A stretch of DNA of 64,000 bases from Fibrobacteraceae bacterium. GTDB taxonomy: Bacteria; Fibrobacterota; Fibrobacteria; Fibrobacterales; Fibrobacteraceae. This document shows, piece after piece, positions 43,495 to 52,240 of the stretch (its first letter is position 1; each line of letters starts with the position of its first letter). Position numbers and translations under genes: made by a program. The DNA lies in the NCBI GenBank assembly GCA_017625775.1, contig JAGAKE010000015.1:52436-116435 (forward strand), given 5' to 3'. The notes under the pieces are model-generated. The model ran no database searches, had not been told where the DNA came from, and was given only the letters and a program-made list of their open reading frames with translations.

Positions 43495-44916
43495 ATGGAA
43501 ATTTTAATGAGTATATTGTTGGGTGTCGCACTTGGTGCGCTGTTTTCTTTTCTAGTAGTGCGTTTACAATTAAACGCAAAAATCGCAAGCATTGTTTCTG
43601 AACGAGAAGTTTTAAAAGCAGAACGAGATTTGCTCTCGAAAAAAATGCTTGAAGAACAAAAAAGGTTTGCTGAAGAACGTTCTAGGTTTGAACAATTAAC
43701 AGAAAGGAATATTTCAAATTTAAAAGCCGAATACGAACAAAAAATTGAATCGCAACAAATTTCTTTTCAAAAGCAAACGCAAGAAGCAAAAAAAGAGTGG
43801 GCGGAACAATCTGAAAAATCTGAAAGAGAATTGCAAAATCGCTTTGAAGAGATTATCAAGAAGTTGTCAGCTGAATTAAAATTAGCTACCGATGAAATGT
43901 TGAAAAGTCGCCAAAAGGAATTTTCTGAATCAAGCGAACATAATCTAAGTCGTATCGTAAACCCATTAAAAGAAACGATCGATAAAATGAAAGAAGCAAT
44001 GAATAATACAACTTTAAAACAGACGGAATTTACAACGGCTTTAAAAACTGAATTAGCAAACGCTCAAAAATTAAGTGCTGCCGCTAAAAATAGTGCCGAT
44101 GAATTAGCTAAAGTATTTCGTGAACGCGGGAAAGTACAAGGTGATTGGGGCGAAACGGTTTTAAAAGAATTGCTTGAATCACAAGGCTTACAAGAAGGAA
44201 TCCATTTTGATACACAATCTTGTTTGAAAGACGAAAATGGAAAAGTAATAACAGAAAAACATTTTGATTCTTTGCGTCCTGATGTTATATTGCATTTAGA
44301 TAAAAGTAGAGATGTGATTATTGATTCTAAAGTTTCTCTATCTGCTTATATAGATTACGTAAATGCCTCAAGTGAAGAAGAAAAACAGCAAGCATTAAAA
44401 AGGCATATTGATAGTATAAAAAGCCATGTAAAGGATTTGGCAAAAAAAGATTATTCCAAATACATTTACTCAAAAAAAATGAAAATGGATTATGTCATAA
44501 TGTTTGTTCCTCACACAGGCGCTCTCTGGACAGCCCTTAATTCTTCACCAACGCTTTGGCGAGAAGCTATGGAACGTAATGTATTTATTGCTGATGAACA
44601 AACGCTTTACGCAGCACTTCGAATAGTGAATTTAACCTGGCAGCAGATTACTCAAACAGAAAATCATGAAAAAGTTTACAAATTAGCCAATGAAATTATG
44701 GATAGAGTTGGGCAATTCCATAAACATTTTAAAGAAGTAGAAAATCATTTAAATCAAGCTAGAACTGCCTACGATGCCGCTGAAAAAAAACTAGCTCCGA
44801 ATGGACAAAGTATTTTGAATACTTGTAAAAAGTTACAAGATTTGGGAGCGAAGCAAAGTAAAACGAATCCTTTGCCTCAGTTAAATTCTATAGAAGAATC
44901 TGCAATGTTGGAATAA
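43495..44916 (+). CDS. rmuC: RmuC-family DNA recombination protein
   Basis: 473 aa from ATG 43495 (GGAGG about 8 bases upstream); the frame opens 51 bases earlier without SD. An N-terminal membrane helix (ILMSILLGVALGALFSFLVV) leads to a long coiled coil (about residues 30-190, Glu/Lys/Gln-rich) and then the RmuC nuclease-like domain: GKVQGDWGETVLKELLESQG, SLRPDVILHLDKSRDVIIDS, KVSLSAY (PD-(D/E)XK-type Asp and Asp-x-Lys). It is thought to limit inversions at short inverted repeats. A terminator follows directly. Confidence 0.92.
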   Translation: MEILMSILLGVALGALFSFLVVRLQLNAKIASIVSEREVLKAERDLLSKKMLEEQKRFAEERSRFEQLTERNISNLKAEYEQKIESQQISFQKQTQEAKKEWAEQSEKSERELQNRFEEIIKKLSAELKLATDEMLKSRQKEFSESSEHNLSRIVNPLKETIDKMKEAMNNTTLKQTEFTTALKTELANAQKLSAAAKNSADELAKVFRERGKVQGDWGETVLKELLESQGLQEGIHFDTQSCLKDENGKVITEKHFDSLRPDVILHLDKSRDVIIDSKVSLSAYIDYVNASSEEEKQQALKRHIDSIKSHVKDLAKKDYSKYIYSKKMKMDYVIMFVPHTGALWTALNSSPTLWREAMERNVFIADEQTLYAALRIVNLTWQQITQTENHEKVYKLANEIMDRVGQFHKHFKEVENHLNQARTAYDAAEKKLAPNGQSILNTCKKLQDLGAKQSKTNPLPQLNSIEESAMLE

Positions 44917-44917
44917 A

Positions 44918-44939
44918 AAAAGGTCTTTTGAGACCTTTT
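44918..44939. terminator. Bidirectional terminator between rmuC and thioredoxin-like gene
   Basis: AAAAGGTCT (44918-44926), loop TTTG, AGACCTTTT (44931-44939). It serves both convergent genes. Confidence 0.8.
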
Positions 44940-44940
44940 C

Positions 44941-45489
44941 TTATTTTGTTTCTGGAAGAATTTTATCTAAAACTGCTTTCATGTGATTGATGGCTTCTGG
45001 CTTCATTTGTTCGTAACGATAAAATGTTCCATCAGGAAGAACTAAAAATGCCACAGGTACATAGCCAGTACCATAAGTCGGGCCAAATTGCATTTCAGAA
45101 TCTTGCAAAACAGGGATTGAAACTTTATGCTGGTCAATGAAAAGCCTAATATCATTTTTCTTGATATAACCGCCTAGAGCGATTCCAATTCCTTTTAGAC
45201 CGCGCGGTTCGTATTCTTTAACTAGAGTTTGGTAAGAAGGAAAATGATGTTGGCAATGAACGCATTTTGGGCTGAAATAATAAATCAAAAGTGGCGTTCC
45301 TGAAAAGTGTTCAAACAACATACCAGGGTCATTAATGCCTGTCATCGTTTTAGAAAAATCCATTTTAATCGTTTTTCCAGAAACAGAATCGGCATGCAAT
45401 TTGTAAGCAGACGTGTCGTTGTATTGTGCGGCTGCAAAAGAAGCACTTAATGCAAGAATACTTAAAGAACGAGTTAAAAATGCAAACAT
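44941..45489 (-). CDS. Secreted TlpA/thioredoxin-like protein
   Basis: 182 aa. Signal peptide MFAFLTRSLSILALSASFAA. A thioredoxin fold follows, with redox motif CVHC in YYFSPKCVHCQHHFPSYQ, cis-Pro region GTGYVPVAFLVLPDG, and a TlpA-like insertion. It would act in the periplasm as a thiol oxidoreductase or cytochrome-maturation-type protein; the partner is unknown. It lies downstream of the O-acetylation genes but separated by 75 bases. Confidence 0.85.
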   Translation of the reverse strand: MFAFLTRSLSILALSASFAAAQYNDTSAYKLHADSVSGKTIKMDFSKTMTGINDPGMLFEHFSGTPLLIYYFSPKCVHCQHHFPSYQTLVKEYEPRGLKGIGIALGGYIKKNDIRLFIDQHKVSIPVLQDSEMQFGPTYGTGYVPVAFLVLPDGTFYRYEQMKPEAINHMKAVLDKILPETK

Positions 45490-45564
45490 CTATAATCTCC
45501 GTAAATTTTAGTGATAAAATACAAAAAACAAGTAGTCTAAATTAAACTTTGAAATCCTTTTTCA

Positions 45565-47412
45565 TTAAAATTGGAAGTAAATGAATGGTTGTGAATCAGC
45601 GCTCATAAATTGATAGATAAAGAACACCGCTACCACGGTGAGTAAAATTTGCACGGGTCTTGGCAAAGAAGCAAAAGCAATTCTATATCTTCTTTTGAAA
45701 TTTGCTGGAAGCCAGTGGATAATCATTCCTAAAAAGAAAACGCCAATAATGTTTTTGTATTCAAAAATCATGTTGCCCAAAGAATGAGTATTCCATGGAG
45801 AACCAATTTGTTGAATCATTTTCGTAGCGGTTTCCCAAGCAACATCATTTGCTTCTGCTGGGTCTAGGTTTGAGCCCGCTCTAAAAAATAGTCGTGTGAA
45901 GGTGATAAACACAAAAGTGAGAAGCACATTCCATGAAACGTAAATCCAACGAATGGTTTTTTGAGAGAATATTCTAAAGACCATGTTGCAGTAAACACCA
46001 ACGAAAATTGTTCCGCTCCACACAGCGATAATAGTAAGAAGCGGATTTTGAGTTTTCTTTGATAATATTGCTGTGACTGCACACAACAGGAATAGAGCAA
46101 TCGCTCTTGTTTGTACGGAGTATTTTACCCAAATTTTATTTACAACTTGTCCAAACCCATTCAAACCGCCCCAAATCATAAAGTTCCAGCTGGCTCCATG
46201 CCATAAACCACCAAGGAGCTGAGTTGTCATAGCGTTCATATTGGTGGTGATGAATTTTCTTGAAGACGGTTTAAAAGTGGCGTAAAGACCAAGATAAAGG
46301 AACAGGGCTAGTAAAGCAATCGCCACAAGCAGACTTTCGGAAAGAATCACGCAAATGATTGAAATAATAGCTATCCAAAAGAAGGTGCCAAACGAGGCGT
46401 TCCTATTTCCGCCTAGAGGAATGTAAAGATAATCTCTTAGCCAAGAGGAAAGCGACATGTGCCAGCGTCTCCAGAAATCAGTTGGCGTAAGGGCTTTATA
46501 TGGAGAATTAAAGTTTTGTGGTAAGTGGAATCCCATCAAGAGAGCGACACCGATAGCAATGTCTGTGTAACCAGAAAAATCAGCATAAACTTGAAGAGAA
46601 TAAGCGAAAAGAGCAAGTAAGTTTTCAAACCCAGAAAATAAAAGCGGATTATCAAAAACTCTATCTACGAAGTTTGTTGCTAAGTAATCGCTGAGAATGA
46701 TTTTTTTGGCGAGCCCGTTTAAAATCCAGAAAACGGCAATTCCAAAAGAGCGCTTTGATAAATAAGAAGTTTTATATAATTGCGGAATAAAAACATCTGC
46801 TCGAACGATTGGGCCTGCGACTAATTGAGGGAAGAATGTTAAATAGAAACCAAAATCAAGTAAGTTGTTTACGGGTTTTACTTTTTTGCGATAAATATCA
46901 ACGCAATAACTGATAGCTTGGAAAATAAAAAATGATATTCCTACAGGCAAAATGATAGTATCTACAAGGGAATTTGTTTGGAATAATTTGTTGCTTGCTG
47001 CTGCAAAGAAATTGTAAACTCGTAAATCGGTGTGGAAGATATTATTGAAAACATCTAAAAAGAAATAAGCGTATTTAAAATAACTTAAGGTGAGCAGGTT
47101 TATGACAACAATTAAAATGAGCCAAAGTTTTTTCCCTATATTTGAAACGCAAGCATAAATTCTTTTCCCTATCAAAAAGTTCATGACAACAGTGAAAATT
47201 AAAATGCAAAGATAACTACCGCTTGTTTTATAGTAAAAGAAAAGACTTACAAAGAAAAGAAACGCATTTCGTAATAGAAGCTTTTTGTGCAGCATAGCGA
47301 ATACTGCAAAAACAATGGCGAAAAATCCCCAAAAATAAAATTGCGTGAAAAGAAGTGGCGTTTCTTGGTCAAAAGAAAAAATTTTGGTGAGGTAAGGAAT
47401 GAGTTGTTCCAT
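45565..47412 (-). CDS. MBOAT-family membrane O-acyltransferase (AlgI-like)
   Basis: 615 aa with about 12 membrane segments. MBOAT signatures: PTDFWRRWHMSLSSWLRDY and the catalytic His in LLGGLWHGASWNFMIWGG; also LPVGISFFIFQAISY and VAGPIVRADVF. These proteins move acetyl groups across the membrane for polysaccharide O-acetylation. It begins 2 bases after the stop of an SGNH gene, and two SGNH-hydrolase genes precede it, matching the AlgI/AlgJ/AlgX arrangement. The modified glycan is not identifiable here. Confidence 0.92.
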   Translation of the reverse strand: MEQLIPYLTKIFSFDQETPLLFTQFYFWGFFAIVFAVFAMLHKKLLLRNAFLFFVSLFFYYKTSGSYLCILIFTVVMNFLIGKRIYACVSNIGKKLWLILIVVINLLTLSYFKYAYFFLDVFNNIFHTDLRVYNFFAAASNKLFQTNSLVDTIILPVGISFFIFQAISYCVDIYRKKVKPVNNLLDFGFYLTFFPQLVAGPIVRADVFIPQLYKTSYLSKRSFGIAVFWILNGLAKKIILSDYLATNFVDRVFDNPLLFSGFENLLALFAYSLQVYADFSGYTDIAIGVALLMGFHLPQNFNSPYKALTPTDFWRRWHMSLSSWLRDYLYIPLGGNRNASFGTFFWIAIISIICVILSESLLVAIALLALFLYLGLYATFKPSSRKFITTNMNAMTTQLLGGLWHGASWNFMIWGGLNGFGQVVNKIWVKYSVQTRAIALFLLCAVTAILSKKTQNPLLTIIAVWSGTIFVGVYCNMVFRIFSQKTIRWIYVSWNVLLTFVFITFTRLFFRAGSNLDPAEANDVAWETATKMIQQIGSPWNTHSLGNMIFEYKNIIGVFFLGMIIHWLPANFKRRYRIAFASLPRPVQILLTVVAVFFIYQFMSADSQPFIYFQF

Positions 47413-47414
47413 AA

Positions 47415-48923
47415 TTATTTTTCTTTTCCAGTTTGAGCGGTGGGGGAGTTATCTGAATTTTCTGGAGAAAGTTCAGGCATTGGCGTTGATTCTGGTTCTT
47501 CAGCAGGCTTTTTGGCTAAGTGCATATAATACGCCTTTAAGAATGCTCGGTAGAACATGTCGCCAAGAAAAACATATCCAGCGTGAGTAAAATGAACTTT
47601 GTCTTTTTTTGCAAGCCCAGCTTTTTCCCATTCAGCCATTGAACCAAGCCCACCCATTAAGGTGAACATATCCCAAACGGCTCCGTGATATTTTTCGGCA
47701 AGTTGAAAGAACGCCTGTCTTGCAATTTCCCCATTCGGATGTTGAAGATAACGCCTGCGTTTTTTTCTGTAAGAATCATTATTTGTAGTAAATATGACAG
47801 GCAAGTTTGGAGAAATATTTCTTAAGCGTGTAATGAGCGTATCGTAATTAGCCATAAATTTTTTTTCATTAAACTGTTCTACATTCGCATCGTTAATTCC
47901 TACGGCTAAAATAACGAGATCGGGTTTAAAAAATGCTAGTTGCTTTTCTAAATCTGGGCAAGGCTCCTGGAAATAATTTGTGACTTTGGCTCCGTTAATT
48001 CCAACACTTGTATAAGCAATGCCAGGCATGCTATTTTCTAATAAAATTCCAGACAAAGTAAATCGTGGGTATTTTGGTTTTGAAATAGAATCTAAAATGG
48101 CTAGAGAATCCTGAAACATTGAATCAAGTGCCGGTTGATTTTTTAATGAATCACTAACTGCTAATAGAGTTGAGTCTTTGGGTTGTAAGGCAGCTAGAGA
48201 ATCTTGTAAAATGGAATCTTCTATAGCTTTGGCAAGTGAATCTTGTAAAAGAGTGTCTTTCCAGAGCATAGAAATGTGAAGAGTATCAGCTAGTCGCGGA
48301 AGGTTAAAAACATAAGAACTACTTGTTGAATCGAAAGTGCCGGTAATAACACTTGAATCTAAATGAAGAACTGGTTCCACATCATTACTGTCCGAAAAAC
48401 CAAAAAGCCTTGCTTGGTCATATTGCCAAATGGGTTCTGGTGAGTAGCGATTGATTGCAATAGTAAATTCGGCTCTAGGATCTTCTGTACTTACGGCAAT
48501 CCCAAGTAATCCAAGCTGTTTTGAAATTTCACGAAGAACATTTTTGCTCATGTCCCATTTGCCGCGATAAACAGAAGAATAAGAAGAAGGAGTGTTTGTT
48601 CTAGCAGCAGAATACGGGAATACAAAACCTCGGTCAGCGGCTGCAGCAGGGTAGGTTTTGGCTAGGCGTTCACGAATTTTTCCAGAAATTACATCAGCCT
48701 GAATATGAGAACCGCCAATATGCAAAATTCTAATTTTTCCTTTGTTCTCAAAAACTAAGGAATCCATTTTGTTGAAAAAATCTTGAAAAGAGGAATCGCC
48801 TTTAGGAAAAATTAGTTCGTTTTGAGTGGTGTCAAATAAATCGAAACCTGCTAAAGATTTTTCAGGCAATTCTGCGTGAATTGAAAATGCAAAAATCAGT
48901 AAGAGGGAAAATAATTTTTTCAA
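47415..48923 (-). CDS. SGNH/GDSL-hydrolase-like exported protein 1
   Basis: 502 aa; signal peptide (MKKLFSLLLIFAFSIHA). Block I reads RILHIGGSHIQADV with candidate nucleophile Ser72; block III/V elements are GINDANVEQF and VHFTHAGYVFLG (Asp-x-x-His type). A Ser/Asp/Leu-rich insert (about residues 215-275, DSLA repeats) interrupts the fold. Probably a periplasmic or surface acetyltransferase/esterase acting with the MBOAT protein. Its start overlaps the stop of the next upstream SGNH gene (ATGA). Confidence 0.82.
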   Translation of the reverse strand: MKKLFSLLLIFAFSIHAELPEKSLAGFDLFDTTQNELIFPKGDSSFQDFFNKMDSLVFENKGKIRILHIGGSHIQADVISGKIRERLAKTYPAAAADRGFVFPYSAARTNTPSSYSSVYRGKWDMSKNVLREISKQLGLLGIAVSTEDPRAEFTIAINRYSPEPIWQYDQARLFGFSDSNDVEPVLHLDSSVITGTFDSTSSSYVFNLPRLADTLHISMLWKDTLLQDSLAKAIEDSILQDSLAALQPKDSTLLAVSDSLKNQPALDSMFQDSLAILDSISKPKYPRFTLSGILLENSMPGIAYTSVGINGAKVTNYFQEPCPDLEKQLAFFKPDLVILAVGINDANVEQFNEKKFMANYDTLITRLRNISPNLPVIFTTNNDSYRKKRRRYLQHPNGEIARQAFFQLAEKYHGAVWDMFTLMGGLGSMAEWEKAGLAKKDKVHFTHAGYVFLGDMFYRAFLKAYYMHLAKKPAEEPESTPMPELSPENSDNSPTAQTGKEK

Positions 48924-50485
48924 AGTTCCTCCACCGAATTAGAATCGTTTTTCACTTCTTCTTTTTTGAGTGAATCAGAGAATGCTTGAATATCGTTTAA
49001 TTTTTTATCGTCAATTTTATGAGCTTCTCTAAATTTGAAATAGTCATAATACATTCTGAGTGAATAACTAAATAAATCGCCCATGTGATTAGCGCCAGCT
49101 CGCGTAAAGTGAATGTAATCTGAAAAACCAAGCGGAGGATTTCTTTTTACCCAACTAATCATAGATTGGTTCCCGCCCATGACTCGATGCATATCCCAAT
49201 AAGCAAGACCTTCTTCTAAAGCGATTTCTCTTAAAATTTTAATTGTTCTGTTGAGTCCTGGGTAAGATTGAAGTTTCCCATTAATTTGTTTACACATATC
49301 TGCCGGCCCAATAAATAAAATGTCGGCTTCTGGGTAAACCTCTTTTAAAGTTTTGATTTGGCGAGAAATTACTTTTTTGGTCCATTTTTCAGTAGAGGCG
49401 TTCATTCCTGGAACTAGGTTTCCTCCGTATTGCAAAATCAAAAGTTTTACATTCATTGCTTCGTAAGATTCCGCGAGCATCTTTTTATCAATTTTATGGA
49501 AAATAGTGCCAGAACTTCCTCGCATAGCAACATTATCAACGGCTACACCTGCGGTATCGTCGGCAGCAATTGCATAAATTTCTGCGCGTCCTTGAAGTCT
49601 AAGTGTTGCGCCAGAAGCTTTGTGTGGAAGTTTGAAAGTATAAACAGAAATGTTTTCTTTTTCTTGAATTGTTGGAGAGTCGGCAGTTAATTTTTTGATT
49701 TCAGTTTTTCCTTCTTCATTTTCTAGCATAGCCTCGTAAGTCAACGAAGCAGAAAAATTAGAACTCTCTTTTCCTACAAGAACGCGAACTTGTCTAAAAC
49801 CTTCGATATGTGGAAATTGATTTTTCCGGTCGTCGCGTTTCCTAAAAGTAATTGTAGCTGCTCCGCGAAGTTCTGCTAATTGAGCAAGAGGACCGTAACG
49901 ATTGTGCGTTGCAAGGAGAGTGGAATCTCCAAAAATAAGTTTTCGACTCAAATCTCCGCTGTTGATATGCGAAACAGTCATGGCAGGAATCTTGGCTACC
50001 GCAGGAAGCATTCCTGGGCCAGCACCACCAAACATAGTTTGCAAGTCTTCACGAATGGTAGAAGAAATTCGGTCTTCTTCTAGTTGCGAATCGCCATAGT
50101 GAATAATGCGAACCACTCCATCACCAAGAGACGCTATTTCAAGATTTAAGAAAAACCTATCAAACCAAGTAGGGTCATTATCCGGTAAATCAAAACGGGT
50201 AGCGCCATTTTTGAAAAATTCCTCGTAATATTTTAATGAATCGGCATAGGCCGCAAATTCCTTTTTCTTTGTCTCTTCTAGCATTCTTCGAATAGCTTCT
50301 TCTGGGTCTTCCTTTGGAGTAGCTAAAGAATCACTAGTTTCTTTTGTAGGAAACATTTCAGAAAGAGAAGGGAATCGAAGAGTCGTAGAAAGAAAAGGAA
50401 TTCCATCTTTCGGGAAAATTAAACAAAGAATCCCAAGAAGAAGGAATGTACAGATAATACAAAGGAATGTGTTAAATGGCTTCAT
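48920..50485 (-). CDS. SGNH/GDSL-hydrolase-like membrane-anchored protein 2
   Basis: 521 aa. An N-terminal membrane anchor (about residues 5-24) precedes an Asp/Glu/Lys-rich stretch and the SGNH core: VRIIHYGDSQLEEDRI (Ser133), LILQYGGNLV (Gly/Asn block), and YIHFTRAGANHMG (His). Paralogous to the gene it overlaps. It is the first gene of the three-gene acetylation module and starts 15 bases after hisS ends, so read-through from hisS is possible. Confidence 0.82.
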   Translation of the reverse strand: MKPFNTFLCIICTFLLLGILCLIFPKDGIPFLSTTLRFPSLSEMFPTKETSDSLATPKEDPEEAIRRMLEETKKKEFAAYADSLKYYEEFFKNGATRFDLPDNDPTWFDRFFLNLEIASLGDGVVRIIHYGDSQLEEDRISSTIREDLQTMFGGAGPGMLPAVAKIPAMTVSHINSGDLSRKLIFGDSTLLATHNRYGPLAQLAELRGAATITFRKRDDRKNQFPHIEGFRQVRVLVGKESSNFSASLTYEAMLENEEGKTEIKKLTADSPTIQEKENISVYTFKLPHKASGATLRLQGRAEIYAIAADDTAGVAVDNVAMRGSSGTIFHKIDKKMLAESYEAMNVKLLILQYGGNLVPGMNASTEKWTKKVISRQIKTLKEVYPEADILFIGPADMCKQINGKLQSYPGLNRTIKILREIALEEGLAYWDMHRVMGGNQSMISWVKRNPPLGFSDYIHFTRAGANHMGDLFSYSLRMYYDYFKFREAHKIDDKKLNDIQAFSDSLKKEEVKNDSNSVEEL

Positions 50486-50500
50486 TTTTTAGTATTCGCC

Positions 50501-51796
50501 TTAACCTTGCTTTAGAGAATTAAGAATTTCTTCTAAAGAACCGATATGCATAGAACCATTTCTAAGGTCTTTATATTCAAATGTTCCTTCAGAAGCTTTA
50601 TCTCCATCTACATAAATAACAATGGCTGCTCCTTGATTGTTGGCTTGGTCCATTTGCTTTCCCATTTTAAGAGCAGAAAGTGGATGAGAAACAGAACAAG
50701 AAGAAATGCTTCTAATTTCTTTTGCAACGGAGAAAATCTTCTTAATATCGTTGGTGAAACTTGCAACGTAAAAATCAATACTTTGTTTGGGTTCGGGTAA
50801 AAGTCCGTATTCACGAAGCAAATCTGCTAGCACGACATCTCCCATGCCAAACCCAACGCCAGGCATTCTTTCGCCACCAAGTTTTTCTGTAAGACTGTCG
50901 TAACGACCGCCTCCAGCGATAGCACGCATAGATTTTCCACGATCAAAAACTTCAAAAACAATGCCGGTGTAATAAGCAAGACCGCGCACAATGCTTAAAT
51001 CTAAAGCAATACAATCTTTATAGCCAGCGGCAGATAATGTTTCAAATAGTTCCTTGATTTCGTCCAAGGCGTTCTTGGCCGCTTCTTTTGTCAAAAGCTT
51101 TTCAACTTCTTCAATGCTTTTACAATTCATTAAGGCATCTAGTTTTTCAACCTGTTCTTCAGAAACATTTGCTTCGGCAAGTGCTTTTGCAAAGGCTTCT
51201 GGCCCGATTTTTAAACGCTTATCTAACACAGGGTAAACGAGTGCCGGGTTTGTAACGCCAATTTCTTCAAGGTAAGTCGCTAATAATTTTCTGCTTGAAA
51301 CCCCAATAACAAAATTTTCATCTTTCAATCCGAACTTACGAAGCATACTTGCAATGGCTGCTAATAAATCGGCTTCGGCGTAAATGCTATCGGTTCCAAT
51401 AATATCCATATTCAATTGGAAAAATTCACGGAGCCTGCCTTTTTGTGCTTTTTCATAGCGGAATAACCTTGGCATGCTATACCATTTAAATGGCTTGCGT
51501 AATTCACGACCTTTTTGAATCACTAAGCGAGCAAGTGTAGGCGTCATTTCCGGGCGAAGAGCGATATCTCTTCCACCTTTATCGGTGAAATTATAAAGTT
51601 GAGAAACGATTTCATCGCCGGATTTTCCCGTAAATAGTTCCAAATGCTCAAACATCGGGCCTTCATAAGCTTCATAAGCAAATGATTCGGCCGTTTGGCG
51701 CCAAGTATCAAAAATATATTGTTGAATTCGTTCAGCCTCCGGATAAAAATCGCGGGTTCCTTTCGGCAATTGCGGCGGTTGAATTTTCGCACTCAT
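50501..51796 (-). CDS. hisS: Histidyl-tRNA synthetase
   Basis: 431 aa, class II. Signatures: KGTRDFYPEAERIQQYIF, LRPEMTPTLARLVI (motif 2 start), RLFRYEKAQKGRLREFFQLN, LSIVRGLAYYTGIVFEVFD (His-specific), AGGGRYDSL, and a C-terminal anticodon-binding domain. Normal length. Confidence 0.96.
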   Translation of the reverse strand: MSAKIQPPQLPKGTRDFYPEAERIQQYIFDTWRQTAESFAYEAYEGPMFEHLELFTGKSGDEIVSQLYNFTDKGGRDIALRPEMTPTLARLVIQKGRELRKPFKWYSMPRLFRYEKAQKGRLREFFQLNMDIIGTDSIYAEADLLAAIASMLRKFGLKDENFVIGVSSRKLLATYLEEIGVTNPALVYPVLDKRLKIGPEAFAKALAEANVSEEQVEKLDALMNCKSIEEVEKLLTKEAAKNALDEIKELFETLSAAGYKDCIALDLSIVRGLAYYTGIVFEVFDRGKSMRAIAGGGRYDSLTEKLGGERMPGVGFGMGDVVLADLLREYGLLPEPKQSIDFYVASFTNDIKKIFSVAKEIRSISSCSVSHPLSALKMGKQMDQANNQGAAIVIYVDGDKASEGTFEYKDLRNGSMHIGSLEEILNSLKQG

Positions 51797-52240
51797 ATTT
51801 AAATCAAATCTCGCAAGAAAGTTTATACCACTGCAAATTTAGTAAAAATGTGCTTAAGGGGAATTTTACTCTTATGAAAAGAATGAGAATACGAATGAAC
51901 CTGCAAAAAAATAAACAATGGTGTTTTTAAAAATGGACTTATTTTTTTTTGAATAAAAAAGTTCTTATAAAAAAAATTATATTAGAAACAACATAACCCG
52001 TGGAGTAAAATTCATGGGTGCCGAGTTTTAACGTAGAGTTAGCTCTTATTCTCGTTATCGAAATCTGGTAAATTTTGAAATGCACGAGAGTATGAGAGCG
52101 AGCGCTCACGTCCAGTAATGGGCGTGGGTCGTTTGTTCTTGCTTTGTGCATAGGTTTACCAGAGCCTCGATAACGGCGAGTACATTCGATACCACGCTTT
52201 TTTGTTTGAATGTGCGACATAAGGGCTAAAAGGGACCCTT
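51797..52240. other. Gene-free stretch upstream of one-piece R-M gene
   Basis: 444 bases without a credible protein gene. 51797-52035 is AT-rich with no clear promoter or repeat that I can support. 52036-52203 is structured RNA copy B. 52204-52240 is a 37-base spacer, with an AAGGG...CCCTT mini-hairpin around the SD of the R-M gene. Confidence 0.6.
52036..52203 (+). ncRNA. Candidate structured RNA, copy B
   Basis: Helices: P1 CGTTATCGA (52053-52061)/TCGATAACG (52167-52175), P2 TCTGGTAAA (52064-52072)/TTTACCAGA (52155-52163), P3 ATGCAC (52080-52085)/GTGCAT (52146-52151), P4 CTCACGTCCA (52105-52114)/TGGGCGTGGG (52119-52128) closed by GTAA, a GNRA tetraloop. The tail CATTCGATACCACGC is followed by six T (52198-52203); CCACGC (52192-52197) can alternatively pair with GCGTGG (52122-52127). 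The 3' end is 37 bases before the R-M gene. P1-P3 differ from copy A in sequence but not in pairing. Confidence 0.7.
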
